Shown here: positions 54,187 to 64,000 of the stretch, in pieces
Layout of the letters: every line of letters begins with the position of its first letter
Numbering within the stretch: position 1 is the first letter of the stretch
Source: Sinorhizobium americanum
GTDB taxonomy: Bacteria > Pseudomonadota > Alphaproteobacteria > Rhizobiales > Rhizobiaceae
DNA length: 64,000 nucleotides
Assembly: GCF_001651855.1 (NCBI RefSeq)
Contig: NZ_LNQC01000080.1
Coordinates: forward strand, 1-64,000
Direction: 5' to 3'
Made by a program: the position numbers and the translations under genes
Notes under the pieces: model-generated
Told to the model about the DNA's origin: nothing
The model's input: only the letters and a program-made list of their open reading frames with translations
Database searches by the model: none

Positions 54187-55443
54187 ATGTTTAGAGCCAG
54201 AGATGCCGGGAAAGGGTCGCTTCTCCTGCGTTTGACGCCGGTCTTCCTTGCTGCGGCTGCGATGCTGGTCACCGGCTTCCTTGCCAGCATGGCCGAGGCG
54301 CAGGAGCCCGTCCCGCGTCGCACTTTTTTCCAACGGCTCTTCGGCGGCTTCGCTCCGCAGCGGCGAACTTACTATCAGGATCAGAGCGCCTACCCGCCGC
54401 AACCGCGGCCGCGTCGCATACAGAGGCGACGGCAGCAGCCGGCCGAGCAGCAACGGCCGCGTCAGCAACGCGCCAAGCCGCGCGTCGCCGACACACCCCC
54501 GCCCGCTCCGGTCGTCGAAAAGTCGCCGAACGCAAAAAAGGTCCTGGTCGTCGGTGACTTCGTTGCCGGAAGTCTTGGCGACGGCCTAAAGACTGCCTTC
54601 GAGATGTCACCAGGCGTGGTGGTGGAGACACGCGCCAACGGTTCGTCCGGCCTGGTGCGGGACGACTACTTCAATTGGCCGGAGAACCTGCCGGGCTATG
54701 TCGCCGAACTCAAGCCCTCGGTCATCGTCGTCAGTCTCGGCGCCAACGATCGCCAGATGATGCGGATCGGCGAAACCAAGGAGACGTTCCGCAGCGACCT
54801 GTGGACAGCAGAGTACCGCAAGCGCGTCAACGCGCTCGCCGCCCTCGCCCGAAAGGATAATCTGCCGCTTCTCTGGGTCGGCATGCCGCCCTTCCAGTCG
54901 ACCGCCATGACCGCCGACATGGTCACCTTCAACGGCATCTATCGCGAGGAGGCAGAGAAGGTTGGCGGACAATTCATCGACATCTGGGACGGCTTCGTCG
55001 ACGAAGGCGGCAAATTCGTTCTGACCGGCTCCGACATCAACGGCCAGCAGGTCCGCCTGCGCGGCTCCGACGGCATCAACCTGACCAAGGCGGGCAAGCG
55101 CAAGCTTGCCTTCTATGTCGAGAAGGACATCCGCAAGCTTCTCGGCGAGGCGGCCGCGGATGCGGACGTCCCGGGCGCCGGGGAACTCAAGGATCTTGTG
55201 GTGACCGCCCCGCTTGCCAACGAGGACATCGTCAAGACGCCCCCGATCGGGGTCACCGATCCGGCGCTCGACGGCGCCACCGCCCTTCTCGGCGCGGGCG
55301 CCCCGGAGAAGGGGACCGGCAAGAGCCCGAGAGATCTGCTCGTGGAAAAGGGCGAAGTTCCCGCCGCCCCCGTCGGTCGCATCGACGACTTCCGGCTGGC
55401 AAAGCCCGCAACGGTGATTAGCCATCCGCTGTTGCGGAATTGA
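54187..55443 (+). CDS. DUF459 SGNH-hydrolase-like protein, catalytic residues apparently lost
   Basis: The 418-residue exported protein has a signal/anchor (about residues 15-38), a long Arg/Pro/Gln-rich disordered region (about 45-105) and a DUF459 SGNH domain. The catalytic block GDS reads GDF (VVGDFVAGSLGDGL), and the terminal DxxH block reads DGIN (DGINLTKAG), so the nucleophile serine and catalytic histidine look replaced; block III LGANDR is intact. It may be a binding rather than catalytic protein. GTG at 54175 and ATG at 54187 are possible starts. Confidence 0.82.
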   Translation: MFRARDAGKGSLLLRLTPVFLAAAAMLVTGFLASMAEAQEPVPRRTFFQRLFGGFAPQRRTYYQDQSAYPPQPRPRRIQRRRQQPAEQQRPRQQRAKPRVADTPPPAPVVEKSPNAKKVLVVGDFVAGSLGDGLKTAFEMSPGVVVETRANGSSGLVRDDYFNWPENLPGYVAELKPSVIVVSLGANDRQMMRIGETKETFRSDLWTAEYRKRVNALAALARKDNLPLLWVGMPPFQSTAMTADMVTFNGIYREEAEKVGGQFIDIWDGFVDEGGKFVLTGSDINGQQVRLRGSDGINLTKAGKRKLAFYVEKDIRKLLGEAAADADVPGAGELKDLVVTAPLANEDIVKTPPIGVTDPALDGATALLGAGAPEKGTGKSPRDLLVEKGEVPAAPVGRIDDFRLAKPATVISHPLLRN

Positions 55444-55457
55444 GGCCTTCGCCAGTT

Positions 55458-55573
55458 CTGCCCCTCATCCGGCCTGCCGGCCACCTTCTCCCCGCAAGCG
55501 GGGCGAAGGAAACTCGTGACGCCGTCCAGTCCCCTCTCCCCGCGTGCGGAGAGAGGGTTAGGTTGAGGGGCAG
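55458..55573. repeat. Rhizobiales intergenic palindromic repeat
   Basis: The ends CTGCCCCTCA and TGAGGGGCAG are inverted; inside are CTTCTCCCCGC-AAGC-GGGG and CTCTCCCCGC-GTGC-GGAGAGAGG. This word set (cctcatccg... ccttctccccg... gagagggttagg) is a repeat I recall from between genes of many Rhizobiales. It lies between the SGNH and gltD stops. Confidence 0.8.
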
Positions 55574-55606
55574 AGGCAGACGGAAGTGAACGATTTTGTC
55601 GGCGCC

Positions 55607-57064
55607 TTACCTTGGCAGCACCGTCGATCCCATCAGGGCCTCGTCGATCGCCCGGGCCGCCTGGCGGCCTTCACGGATCGCCCAGACGACGAGCGACTGG
55701 CCTCGACGGACGTCGCCCGCCGTCCAGAGCTTGTCGACCGAGGTCCTGTAGTCCCGCTCATTGGCCACGACGTTGGTCGAACCGCGCCGGTCGGTGTTGA
55801 GCGACAGCCTGTCGCCGAGATCCTTGAGCACGCTGGTGGTGAAGGGTCCGCGGAAACCGATGGCGATGAAGGCGAGGTCCGCCTTGATGATGAACTCGGT
55901 ACCGGCAATCGGCTTGCGCCGATCATCGACCTGGCAGCACTTGACGCCCGTCAGGTTGCCGTCCTCGTCGCCGATGAATTCGAGCGTGGCGACCTGAAAC
56001 TCGCGAACCGCACCCTCGGCCTGACTGGAGGAGGTGCGCATCTTCGTCGCCCAGAACGGCCAGACGGCGAGCTTGTCTTCCTTCTCCGGCGGCTGCGGGC
56101 GGATGTCGAGCTGCGTCACCTTGACCGCACCCTGGCGGAAGGCGGTTCCGACGCAGTCGGACGCCGTGTCGCCGCCGCCGACGACCACCACATGCTTGGC
56201 GCCAGCAACGATCGGCTCGGACGGCCAGCCGACGCTGTCGATATTCTCGCGGCCGAGACGGCGGTTCTGCTGCACCAGATAGGGCATGGCATCGTGCACG
56301 CCGATGAATTCAACACCGGGAATGCCCGCATCGCGCGGGGTTTCGGAGCCGCCGCAATAGAGCACCGCATCATTGTCGTCGAGAAGCGCCTGGACCGCCA
56401 GGTCGACGCCGACATTGACGCCGCAATGGAAGGTCACGCCTTCGCCCTTCATCTGTTCGACGCGGCGGTCGATGAAGTTCTTCTCCATCTTGAAGTCCGG
56501 GATGCCGTAGCGCAGCAGCCCGCCGGGCTTCGACTCGCGCTCGTAGACATGAACCTCGTGGCCGGCGCGCGCAAGCTGCTGGGCAGCCGCCATGCCGGCC
56601 GGGCCGGAACCGATGACGGCGACCTTCTTGCCGGTCTTGGTCACGGCCGGCTGCGGCACGATATAGCCCATCTCATAGGCCTTGTCGGCGATCGCCTGCT
56701 CGACCGTCTTGATCGCCACCGGCACATCCTCGAGGTTCAGCGTGCAGGCTTCCTCGCAGGGCGCCGGGCAGACGCGACCGGTGAACTCCGGGAAGTTGTT
56801 GGTCGAATGCAGGTTGCGGATCGCCTCATCCCAGTTGCCGTTATAGACGAGGTCGTTCCAGTCCGGGATCTGGTTGTGCACCGGACACCCGGTCGGCCCA
56901 TGGCAGTAAGGAATGCCGCAGTCCATGCAGCGAGCGGACTGCTTCTGCACTTCCTGGTCGGACATCGGAATGGTGAATTCACGGAAATGGCGGATGCGGT
57001 CGGACGCCGGCTGGTACTTCGCCACTTGCCGATCGATCTCGAGAAATCCAGTAACCTTGCCCAT
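55607..57064 (-). CDS. gltD: Glutamate synthase (NADPH) small subunit
   Basis: The 485-residue product has the N-terminal Fe-S region with CMDCGIPYC and [21 protein letters not shown], an FAD-binding [16 protein letters not shown], and a later NADPH motif [12 protein letters not shown]. It passes electrons from NADPH to the large subunit. AGGA lies before the ATG. It follows gltB by 98 bases in the same operon; that gap contains GC hairpins but no clear terminator. Confidence 0.97.
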   Translation of the reverse strand: MGKVTGFLEIDRQVAKYQPASDRIRHFREFTIPMSDQEVQKQSARCMDCGIPYCHGPTGCPVHNQIPDWNDLVYNGNWDEAIRNLHSTNNFPEFTGRVCPAPCEEACTLNLEDVPVAIKTVEQAIADKAYEMGYIVPQPAVTKTGKKVAVIGSGPAGMAAAQQLARAGHEVHVYERESKPGGLLRYGIPDFKMEKNFIDRRVEQMKGEGVTFHCGVNVGVDLAVQALLDDNDAVLYCGGSETPRDAGIPGVEFIGVHDAMPYLVQQNRRLGRENIDSVGWPSEPIVAGAKHVVVVGGGDTASDCVGTAFRQGAVKVTQLDIRPQPPEKEDKLAVWPFWATKMRTSSSQAEGAVREFQVATLEFIGDEDGNLTGVKCCQVDDRRKPIAGTEFIIKADLAFIAIGFRGPFTTSVLKDLGDRLSLNTDRRGSTNVVANERDYRTSVDKLWTAGDVRRGQSLVVWAIREGRQAARAIDEALMGSTVLPR

Positions 57065-57162
57065 CTTACGATCCTGATATCTTCAAATCTGCACAGGCGC
57101 CCTCCGGCGCGTGGTGGCCCCCGTCACCAGGGACGGTCCGGGGGCCGCTGTCACAGGGGCCG

Positions 57163-60100
57163 TTACTCGGCCGCTACCGCCATCTTCATGCGCTCCATGT
57201 CCTCGAGCGCGCGGCGGTACTCGACCGGCATGACCTTGCGGAATTTCGGCCGGTAATCCGCCCACTGGTCGAGGATCTCCTTGGCGCGCGCCGACCCCGT
57301 GAAGTGCAGGTGGTTGGAGATGAGCTGGTAGAGCCGCTCCTCGTCGTGGCGCGTCATGTCGCCCGAAACGTCCACGCGGCCCTTGTACATGAGGTCGCCG
57401 CCGTGATGGTGCAGCTTCTCCAGCATGTCGTCCTCTTCCGGCACCGGCTGCAGCTCGACCATGGCCATGTTGCAGCGGCGGGCGAAATCGCCCTCCTCGT
57501 CGAGTACATAGGCGACGCCGCCGGACATGCCGGCCGCGAAGTTGCGGCCGGTGCCGCCGAGCACGACGACGACGCCGCCGGTCATGTATTCGCAGCCGTG
57601 GTCGCCGACACCCTCGACGACCGCCACCGCGCCCGAGTTACGCACCGCGAAGCGCTCGCCGGCGACGCCGTTGAAGTAGCACTCGCCCGAGATCGCCCCG
57701 TAGAGCACCGTGTTTCCGACGATGATCGACTCCTGCGGCACGATCTTCGCGCTCTCCGGCGGCCGGACGATGATGCGCCCGCCCGAAAGGCCCTTGCCGA
57801 CATAGTCGTTGCCGTCGCCGACGAGATCGAAGGTGACGCCGCGCGCCAGGAAGGCGCCGAAGGACTGGCCCGCCGTGCCCTTGAGCGTCACGTGGATCGT
57901 GTCGTCCTTCAGCCCCTTATGGCCCCAGCGCTTGGCGAGCGCACCGGAAAGCATCGCGCCGGCCGAACGGTCAACGTTCTTGATCTCGGCCTCGAATGCC
58001 ACCGGCACCTTGGTTTCCAGCGCCAGCTTCGCCTTCTCGATCAGCCTGCGGTCGAGAATGTCGTCGATCGGATGGTTCTGGCGGGTCGTCCAGTAGGTCG
58101 CTTCCTTCGGCGCTTCGACCTTGTGGAAGATCTTCGAGAAGTCGAGGCCCCTGGCCTTCCAATGTTCGATCATCCGGTCGCGCTCGAGCAGTTCCGAGGC
58201 GCCGATGATCTCGTCGAGCTTCCGGACCCCGAGCGAAGCGAGGATTTCCCGCACCTCTTCGGCCACAAAGAAGAAGTAGTTGATGATGTGTTCCGGCGTG
58301 CCCTTGAAGCGCTTGCGGAGCACCGGATCCTGGGTGGCGACGCCGACCGGACAGGTGTTCAGATGGCACTTGCGCATCATAATGCAGCCGGCGGCGATCA
58401 GCGGCGCGGTGGCGAAACCGAATTCGTCGGCACCGAGCAGCGCGCCAATGATCACATCACGGCCGGTCTTAAGGCCGCCATCGACCTGAAGGGCGACGCG
58501 CGAGCGCAAGCCGTTCAGCACCAAAGTCTGCTGGGTTTCGGCAAGGCCGATTTCCCAAGGGCTGCCGGCGTGCTTCAGCGAAGTCAGCGGCGAGGCGCCA
58601 GTGCCGCCGTCGAAGCCGGCGATGGTGATGTGGTCGGCGCGCGCCTTGGCGACACCGGCCGCAACCGTGCCGACGCCGACTTCCGACACCAGCTTGACCG
58701 AAATGTCGGCCTCCGGGTTGACGTTCTTCAGATCGTAGATCAGCTGCGCCAGGTCTTCGATCGAATAGATATCGTGATGCGGCGGCGGCGAGATGAGGCC
58801 GACGCCCGGCGTCGAATGCCGGGTCTTGGCGACCGTCGCATCCACCTTGTGGCCGGGCAGCTGACCGCCCTCGCCGGGCTTCGCACCCTGCGCCACCTTG
58901 ATCTGCAGCACGTCGGCATTGACCAGATATTCGGTGGTGACGCCGAAACGGCCGGAGGCGATCTGCTTGATTGCCGAGCGTTCCGGGTTCATCGAACCGT
59001 CCGGACGCGGCAGATAGCGGTCGCTTTCCTCGCCGCCCTCGCCGGTGTTCGACTTGCCGCCGATCCGATTCATGGCGATCGCCAGCGTCGTATGCGCCTC
59101 GCGGCTGATCGAGCCGAAGGACATGGCACCGGTCGAGAAGCGCTTGACGATATCGGCTGCCGGCTCGACCTCCTCGATCGAGATCGGCTTGCGGCCGACG
59201 GCCTCGGCGCTCTTGATCGTAAACAGGCCGCGGATCGTGTTCATGCGCAGCGCCGAGGCGTTCACCATCTCGGCGAATTCGCGGTAACGGTCCTCGGCAT
59301 TGCCGCGCACCGCATGCTGCAGCGAAGCGATGGCGTCCGGCGTCCAGGCATGGCTCTCGCCGCGCATGCGGAAGGCGTATTCGCCGCCGATGTCGAGCGT
59401 GTTGGCAAGCACCGGATCGGCGCCGAAGGCGGCCTTGTGGCGGGAAACCGTCTCGGCGGCGATCTCATCGAGGCCGATGCCCTCGATCGTCGTCGCCGTG
59501 CCGAAGAAATACTTGTCGACCAGCTTCGATGACAGGCCGACGGCGTCGAAGATCTGCGCGCCGCAATAGGACTGGTAGGTCGAGATGCCCATCTTGGACA
59601 TGACCTTGAGGATGCCCTTTCCGACCGCCTTGATGTAGCGGTACACGACTTCCTTTTCGTCGACTTCCTTCGGGAAGTCGCCGCGCTTGTGCATGTCGAC
59701 GAGCGTGTCGAAGGCGAGATAGGGGTTGATCGCTTCCGCGCCATAGCCGGCGAGCAAGCAGAAGTGATGCACCTCGCGCGGTTCGCCCGATTCCAGCACG
59801 AGACCAACCGAGGTGCGCAGACCCTTGCGGATCAGGTGGTGATGAACGGCCGCTGTTGCCAGCAGCGCCGGGATCGCCACGCGATCCGGTCCGATCTGCC
59901 GGTCGGAAAGCACGATGATGTTGTAGCCGCCCTTGACCGCCGCTTCAGCCCGCTCGCAGAGCCGGTCGAGCATTTCCGGCATGCCTTCGGCACCGCGGGA
60001 AATGTCATAGGTGAAGTCGAGCGTCTTGGTGTCGAAGCGGTCTTCCGTGTGGCCGATCGACCGGATCTTCTCAAGATCGCCATTCGTCAGGATCGGCTGG

Positions 60101-61887
60101 CGAACCTCCAGGCGCTTGGCATGCGCCATGCCTGCATGGTCGAGGATGTTCGGCCGCGGACCGATGAACGAGACGAGGCTCATCACCAGCTCCTCGCGGA
60201 TCGGGTCGATCGGCGGGTTGGTGACCTGGGCGAAGTTCTGCTTGAAATAGGTGTAAAGCAGCTTCGGCTTGTCTGACATGGCCGAGATCGGCGTGTCGGT
60301 GCCCATCGAGCCGATCGCTTCCTGGCCCGTGGTCGCCATCGGCGACATCAGGAGCTTCGTGTCTTCCTGGCTATAGCCGAAGGCCTGCTGGCGGTCGATC
60401 AGCGACACGTCGCGGCGCAGCGCCCGCGGCTCGACCGGCTTCAGGTCTTCAAGGATAAGCTGGGTATCGTCGAGCCACTGCTGGTAGGGATGCTTGCCGG
60501 CAAGCGACGACTTCACCTCCTCGTCGGAGATGATGCGGCCCTCTTCCATGTCGATCAGCAGCATCTTGCCCGGCTGCAGGCGCCACTTCTTGACGATCTT
60601 GTCCTCGTCGACCGGCAAGACGCCGGCTTCCGACGCCATGATGACACGGTCGTCGCTGGTGACGATGTAGCGCGCCGGACGAAGGCCGTTGCGATCGAGC
60701 GTCGCGCCGACCTGACGGCCGTCGGTGAAGGCGACCGCCGCCGGCCCGTCCCACGGCTCCATGAGAGCCGCATGATACTCGTAGAATGCCTTGCGTTCGG
60801 GCGACATCAGCTGGTTGCCGGCCCAGGCCTCCGGGATCAGCATCATCACCGCGTGCGACAGCGAATAGCCGCCCTGCACCAGGAACTCGAGCGCGTTGTC
60901 GAAACAGGCAGTGTCGGACTGGCCCTCATAGGAGATCGGCCAGAGCTTGGAGATGTCGTCGCCGAAGAGCGGCGAGGAAACCGATGCCTGCCGCGCCGCC
61001 ATCCAGTTGACGTTGCCGCGCAGCGTGTTGATTTCGCCGTTATGCGCGACCATGCGGTAGGGATGCGCCAGCTTCCAGGAGGGGAAGGTGTTGGTCGAGA
61101 AGCGCTGGTGGACCAGCGCCACCGCCGACTGGAAGCGCTCGTCGGCAAGGTCCTTGTAATAGGCTCCGACCTGGTAGGCGAGGAACATGCCCTTGTAGAC
61201 GATGGTCGAGGTCGACAGCGACACCACATAAAAGCCGAGGTCGCCGCCATCCGCCTCCGCATAGATGCGGTTGGAGATCACCTTGCGCAGCGTGAACAGC
61301 CGCCGCTCGAATTCCGCATTCGTCGCAGCGTCGCGGCCGGCGCCGATGAAGACCTGCACATGGTGCGGCTCGGTGGCGGCAATGTCGGGCGCCTTCGAAA
61401 GCGACGAATTGTCGACCGGCACGTCGCGGAAGCCGAGCAGATGCTGGCCTTCCTCAGCGACCACCTCGCTGATCACCTCCTTGAAATGGGCGATCAGCTT
61501 CTCGTCGCGCGGCATGAAGAGATAGCCGACGGCGTATTCGCCGGCCTTCGGAAGTGTGACCCCCTGGTTCGCCATCTCCTCGCGGAAGAAGCGGTCGGGG
61601 ATCTGCACGAGGATGCCCGCGCCGTCGCCCATCAGCGGATCGGCGCCGACCGCACCGCGGTGCGTCAGATTTTCGAGCATGAAGAGGCCATCGCGGACAA
61701 TCTTGTGCGACTTCTCTCCCTTCATATGCGCGACGAAGCCGACGCCGCAGGCGTCATGTTCGTTGCGCGGATCGTAAAGGCCCTGTTTTCGCGGCAGACC
61801 GGAGGGGAACGCGGGCGTTTTCACAGCCGTCGCAGCATTCTGTGCGAGGTTGAGCCCAATCTGTTGTGATGGCGAATGATCCGTCAT
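57163..61887 (-). CDS. gltB: Glutamate synthase (NADPH) large subunit
   Basis: The 1574-residue product has a 46-residue propeptide (MTDHSPSQQ...NEHDA), then Cys47 as N-terminal nucleophile of the class II glutaminase domain, the central and FMN-binding synthase domain ([15 protein letters not shown]), an iron-sulfur cluster motif ([19 protein letters not shown]) and the C-terminal beta-helix rich in glycine. It makes two glutamates from glutamine and 2-oxoglutarate. The ATG at 61887 has GGAGGG upstream and gives the family length; an open frame continues 50 codons further to 62037 but is not needed. Confidence 0.97.
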   Translation of the reverse strand: MTDHSPSQQIGLNLAQNAATAVKTPAFPSGLPRKQGLYDPRNEHDACGVGFVAHMKGEKSHKIVRDGLFMLENLTHRGAVGADPLMGDGAGILVQIPDRFFREEMANQGVTLPKAGEYAVGYLFMPRDEKLIAHFKEVISEVVAEEGQHLLGFRDVPVDNSSLSKAPDIAATEPHHVQVFIGAGRDAATNAEFERRLFTLRKVISNRIYAEADGGDLGFYVVSLSTSTIVYKGMFLAYQVGAYYKDLADERFQSAVALVHQRFSTNTFPSWKLAHPYRMVAHNGEINTLRGNVNWMAARQASVSSPLFGDDISKLWPISYEGQSDTACFDNALEFLVQGGYSLSHAVMMLIPEAWAGNQLMSPERKAFYEYHAALMEPWDGPAAVAFTDGRQVGATLDRNGLRPARYIVTSDDRVIMASEAGVLPVDEDKIVKKWRLQPGKMLLIDMEEGRIISDEEVKSSLAGKHPYQQWLDDTQLILEDLKPVEPRALRRDVSLIDRQQAFGYSQEDTKLLMSPMATTGQEAIGSMGTDTPISAMSDKPKLLYTYFKQNFAQVTNPPIDPIREELVMSLVSFIGPRPNILDHAGMAHAKRLEVRQPILTNGDLEKIRSIGHTEDRFDTKTLDFTYDISRGAEGMPEMLDRLCERAEAAVKGGYNIIVLSDRQIGPDRVAIPALLATAAVHHHLIRKGLRTSVGLVLESGEPREVHHFCLLAGYGAEAINPYLAFDTLVDMHKRGDFPKEVDEKEVVYRYIKAVGKGILKVMSKMGISTYQSYCGAQIFDAVGLSSKLVDKYFFGTATTIEGIGLDEIAAETVSRHKAAFGADPVLANTLDIGGEYAFRMRGESHAWTPDAIASLQHAVRGNAEDRYREFAEMVNASALRMNTIRGLFTIKSAEAVGRKPISIEEVEPAADIVKRFSTGAMSFGSISREAHTTLAIAMNRIGGKSNTGEGGEESDRYLPRPDGSMNPERSAIKQIASGRFGVTTEYLVNADVLQIKVAQGAKPGEGGQLPGHKVDATVAKTRHSTPGVGLISPPPHHDIYSIEDLAQLIYDLKNVNPEADISVKLVSEVGVGTVAAGVAKARADHITIAGFDGGTGASPLTSLKHAGSPWEIGLAETQQTLVLNGLRSRVALQVDGGLKTGRDVIIGALLGADEFGFATAPLIAAGCIMMRKCHLNTCPVGVATQDPVLRKRFKGTPEHIINYFFFVAEEVREILASLGVRKLDEIIGASELLERDRMIEHWKARGLDFSKIFHKVEAPKEATYWTTRQNHPIDDILDRRLIEKAKLALETKVPVAFEAEIKNVDRSAGAMLSGALAKRWGHKGLKDDTIHVTLKGTAGQSFGAFLARGVTFDLVGDGNDYVGKGLSGGRIIVRPPESAKIVPQESIIVGNTVLYGAISGECYFNGVAGERFAVRNSGAVAVVEGVGDHGCEYMTGGVVVVLGGTGRNFAAGMSGGVAYVLDEEGDFARRCNMAMVELQPVPEEDDMLEKLHHHGGDLMYKGRVDVSGDMTRHDEERLYQLISNHLHFTGSARAKEILDQWADYRPKFRKVMPVEYRRALEDMERMKMAVAAE

Positions 61888-62161
61888 CGTCTTCCCTCCT
61901 GTTGAACCCGGAAATCCGGGCATACCGCGGCCCGCGCGCCTGTCGCCGCCTCGCGTTTTTCGCATTGCGGCAAGCCGGGGCATTATCGTCGCATGATCCT
62001 GAGCAGGTCGCAAATGAAGCGCGGCCCCATCAGGCACGAATGTCCGCGACCATGGTGATGGCAGGCGATAACAGCCGAATGAAATCCGGCGAAACTCCTT
62101 GCGCTCCCCGCCCGAGGCCGCTTTTTGCGGTCATTCCGGCGATTGTTCCGGTCCCTAGACC

Positions 62162-62190
62162 GAAATAGGACAGCAAACCTGTCCTATTTC
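62162..62190 (-). promoter_or_regulatory. Perfect hairpin at the start of the gltB leader
   Basis: GAAATAGGACAG (62162-62173) and CTGTCCTATTTC (62179-62190), 5-base loop. It lies about 275-300 bases upstream of gltB and just downstream of the -10 candidate, so it would form the 5' end of the mRNA. Confidence 0.6.
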
Positions 62191-62196
62191 ATGCGC

Positions 62197-62225
62197 TCTA
62201 TGCCAGAAAGCGCCCCCCTCTGCAA
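62197..62225 (-). promoter_or_regulatory. Candidate gltB promoter
   Basis: On the minus strand (C)TTGCAG at 62225-62220 and CATAGA at 62202-62197, 17-base spacer, close to the rhizobial CTTGAC-17-CTATAT consensus. Confidence 0.45.
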
Positions 62226-62440
62226 GGGGCATAGCCGCAAATAATGTTGGAGATTTTGCCGAACATTGCCGAAAGTTTCGCCGATTTGAAATAAAATTAC
62301 GCGATGCTGTCGGTTTCTTCGCTTTGGTTTCAAACTGGTCTCCTGTTGGCATTGCCCAGAGCCTAAGCATTGTCTGGACGCCGAACTCGGCTATGGTCAC
62401 GCCGAAGCGGCCGCGGAGGCTGACAGACAGGATGATTCCG

Positions 62441-63487
62441 ATGATATTTGCGTCCGACAACTGGGCTGGCGCTCATCCGGCCATTTCCGAAAACCTCGCC
62501 GCCCATGTGCACGGCTATGTTTCCGCCTACGGCACGAGCGAACTCGACCGGAAGGTCGAAGAGCGCCTGTCGGAGATTTTCGAAAGGGACGTCGCGGTGT
62601 TTTTCGTCGGCACCGGCACGGCGGCCAACGCGCTTGCGCTGGCGAGCACCAATCGGGCCGGAGGTATCGCCTTCTGCCACCGCGAAGCGCATGTGAACGT
62701 CGACGAATGCGGTGCGCCGGAATTCTTCTCGCATGGCGCCAGGCTCTGCCCGGTCGACGGCGCGCGCGGCAAGATGGATGCGGCGCGGCTCGAAGCCGAG
62801 ATCCGCCGCTTTCCGCCGGACGTCGTGCATGGCGGCCAGCCCATGGCGGTGACACTGACGCAGGCGACCGAGAGCGGCACGGTCTATTCGCTCGCGGAAA
62901 TCGAAGCGGTCGCCTCGATCGCCAAATCGCACAAGCTGCCGCTGCACATGGACGGCGCGCGCTTCGCCAATGCCCTGGTCAGCCTCGACACTACCCCGGC
63001 CGAGATGACCTGGAAGCGCGGTGTCGACCTTCTATCCTTCGGCGGCACGAAGAATGGCTGCTGGTGCGCCGAGGCGCTCATCCTCTTCGACCCCGCGAAG
63101 ACGCACGAGATGCATTTCCTGCGCAAGCGCGCGGCCCAGCTCTTCTCGAAATCCCGCTTCATCGCCGCCCAGTTCGACGCGTATCTCAAAGGGGACTTGT
63201 GGCTCGACCTCGCCCGCCATGCGAATAGCATGGCACGGCGCCTTGCGGAGGGAATCGCGGCTTCGGCCGTGAGTCGGCTCGCCTGGACGCCGGGGGCCAA
63301 CGAAGTCTTCGTGATCCTGAAGCGCGACGTGGCCGCGCGTCTCGAAGAGCAGGGGGCGGTCTTCTACGACTGGCCGGCGCCGCAAGATCTCGCCGCCAGC
63401 CTCGCCGCGGATGAAGGTCTCTACCGCCTCGTCACGAGCTTCGCCACGCGGGCCGATGAGGTCGACCAGTTCATCGCGGCCTGCTGA
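62441..63487 (+). CDS. ltaE: Low-specificity L-threonine aldolase / beta-eliminating lyase
   Basis: The 348-residue PLP enzyme starts MIFASDNWAGAHP and has FVGTGTAANALAL, HREAHVNVDE, LPLHMDGARFANALV and LSFGGTKNGCW, where the lysine of GGTKNG binds PLP. It splits threonine to glycine and acetaldehyde. ATG at 62441 is 8 bases from an AGGA; ATG at 62432 would abut it. The gene is divergent from gltB. Confidence 0.92.
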   Translation: MIFASDNWAGAHPAISENLAAHVHGYVSAYGTSELDRKVEERLSEIFERDVAVFFVGTGTAANALALASTNRAGGIAFCHREAHVNVDECGAPEFFSHGARLCPVDGARGKMDAARLEAEIRRFPPDVVHGGQPMAVTLTQATESGTVYSLAEIEAVASIAKSHKLPLHMDGARFANALVSLDTTPAEMTWKRGVDLLSFGGTKNGCWCAEALILFDPAKTHEMHFLRKRAAQLFSKSRFIAAQFDAYLKGDLWLDLARHANSMARRLAEGIAASAVSRLAWTPGANEVFVILKRDVAARLEEQGAVFYDWPAPQDLAASLAADEGLYRLVTSFATRADEVDQFIAAC

Positions 63488-63515
63488 ACAAGGGATGCGC
63501 GGCGGAAATGCCCAT

Positions 63516-63546
63516 GAAAAAACGGCGCCCCCGAGGGACGCCGCCT
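63516..63546 (-). terminator. Intrinsic terminator of the Hsp20 gene
   Basis: On the minus strand a CGGCGTCCC/GGGGCGCCG stem (one imperfect pair) is followed by TTTTTT, about 20 bases past the Hsp20 stop. Confidence 0.88.
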
Positions 63547-63567
63547 TTGATGGCCTGATTGTCGAAG

Positions 63568-64000
63568 TTAGGCCGTCTGCGCCTCGATCTGCTTCGGCTG
63601 GGAAGAGACCGAAGTGATCTCGATGCGACGGGGCTTCGCAGCTTCAGGAATCTCGCGCACGAGATCGACATGAAGCAGGCCGTTCTTCAGCGAAGCGGCT
63701 CGGATCTCGACATGGTCGGCAAGCTGGAAGCGGCGTTCGAAGGCGCGCTTGGCGATGCCGCGATGGAGAAACTGGCTTTCCTCACCCTTGTCCTCGCTCT
63801 TTTCGCCCTTGATCGTCAGCGTGTTTTCGCGCGCTTCGACCGAAAGCTCGCTCTCGTCGAAGCCGGCAACGGCCATGGTGATGCGGTAGGCGTTTTCGCC
63901 GGTGCGCTCGATATTGTAGGGCGGATAGGTCTGCGCCTGATCGGGCTGGCCCAGGCTGTCAAGCATGGTGAACAGGCGATCGAAGCCGACGGTGGAGCGG
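63568..64000 (-). CDS. ibpA: Hsp20/alpha-crystallin family heat-shock protein (5' end outside window)
   Basis: At least 143 residues of an IbpA-type small heat-shock protein. The visible part has PPYNIERTGENAYRITMAVA, the alpha-crystallin core with NTLTIKGEK and FLHRGIAKRAFERRFQL, and a C-terminal tail PRRIEITS. The frame stays open to the window edge and encodes RSTVGFDRLFTMLDS, the normal IbpA N-terminus, so the ATG at 63966 is internal and the true start lies past base 64000. It prevents aggregation of unfolded proteins; in rhizobia such genes are usually controlled by ROSE thermosensor leaders, which would lie outside the window. Confidence 0.93.
   Translation of the reverse strand, partial: RSTVGFDRLFTMLDSLGQPDQAQTYPPYNIERTGENAYRITMAVAGFDESELSVEARENTLTIKGEKSEDKGEESQFLHRGIAKRAFERRFQLADHVEIRAASLKNGLLHVDLVREIPEAAKPRRIEITSVSSQPKQIEAQTA

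Larger units (their letters stand above)
61888..62440. other. Intergenic region gltB/threonine aldolase with long gltB leader
   Basis: This 553-base stretch contains a candidate gltB promoter and a hairpin at its presumed start, giving a leader near 300 bases. An open in-frame stretch of 50 codons continues upstream of gltB (61888-62037). The part between 62230 and 62440 is AT-richer and must hold the threonine aldolase promoter. Confidence 0.5.

Noticed and set aside
57304-59532. 742-codon open frame on the plus strand across gltB
   Set aside because: Shadow of the conserved gltB gene with no recognisable domain; composition typical of antisense frames in GC-rich DNA.
62324-62440. Earlier start of the threonine aldolase (to 62324)
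   Set aside because: The family N-terminus begins at MIFASDNWAGAHP; the extension has no ribosome site and reads like intergenic sequence.
1-64000. tRNA, rRNA, CRISPR array, insertion sequence or phage genes
   Set aside because: Looked for in the intergenic regions and on both strands; no cloverleaf-like sequence, regular spacer repeats, transposase or integrase was seen.

Overview
The window is a dense, GC-rich stretch of alphaproteobacterial chromosome, almost certainly Ensifer/Sinorhizobium (Rhizobiales). Pointers are homospermidine synthase, a Brucella-type Omp10 lipoprotein, the nucleoid protein GapR (DUF2312), paired DUF465 proteins, cysteine-free L31 and L36, two RIME-like intergenic elements and a Rhizobiales intergenic palindromic repeat. 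Most of it reads as core genome; assignment to a genus rests on recalled gene families and gene order, not on a search.

Layout. 0-12 kb: rpmE with a structured leader, an ABC exporter, an orphan Bug-type binding protein, an FAD dehydrogenase, a MotA/TolQ-like plus MotB/OmpA-like stator pair, suhB, a Sel1-repeat protein coupled to a divergent ThiE-like protein, a TauE/SafE permease and a small ArsR regulator. 12-20 kb: two DUF465 proteins, purE-purK, rpmJ behind a strong promoter and leader hairpin, a TPR protein, an alpha/beta hydrolase, pyruvate kinase coupled to a DUF1036 protein, an N-formylglutamate amidohydrolase family protein, a DUF1244 protein and gapR. 20-35 kb: a DUF882 peptidase-like protein, a sigma-54 response regulator, pepF, pabB-pabC, a GGDEF protein with a degenerate GGEAF site, a DUF3445 haem-dependent N-demethylase-like protein, hss, omp10, a 5'-nucleotidase with C-terminal LysM, and hemH.

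34.8-46.4 kb looks like an accessory block set into the core order: an RND efflux adaptor and permease (the permease gene is split by a one-base frameshift), a YqhA-family membrane protein, RIME-like elements, two tandem arginine/ornithine-type antiporters, arginine deiminase without arcB or arcC, and a Tat-exported amidohydrolase. 46.5-64 kb returns to core genes: a membrane PAS-GGDEF cyclase, a stomatin/NfeD pair, an outer-membrane beta-barrel protein, galU, an MltB-type transglycosylase, a DUF459 SGNH protein whose catalytic residues look lost, gltB-gltD behind a long leader starting with a perfect hairpin, threonine aldolase, and the 3' part of an Hsp20 gene cut by the window edge.

How the genes relate: several clusters concern the envelope (stator pair, DUF882, Omp10, transglycosylase, beta-barrel, stomatin/NfeD), nitrogen and amino acids (gltBD, arcA with antiporters, threonine aldolase, N-formylglutamate hydrolase), and cofactors or nucleotides (purEK, pabBC, hemH). 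I saw no tRNA, rRNA, CRISPR array, insertion sequence or prophage. I found no clear new multi-gene system; the best leads are the frameshifted RND pump, the incomplete arginine deiminase module, the structured leaders of rpmE, rpmJ and gltB, and the uncharacterised stator pair.
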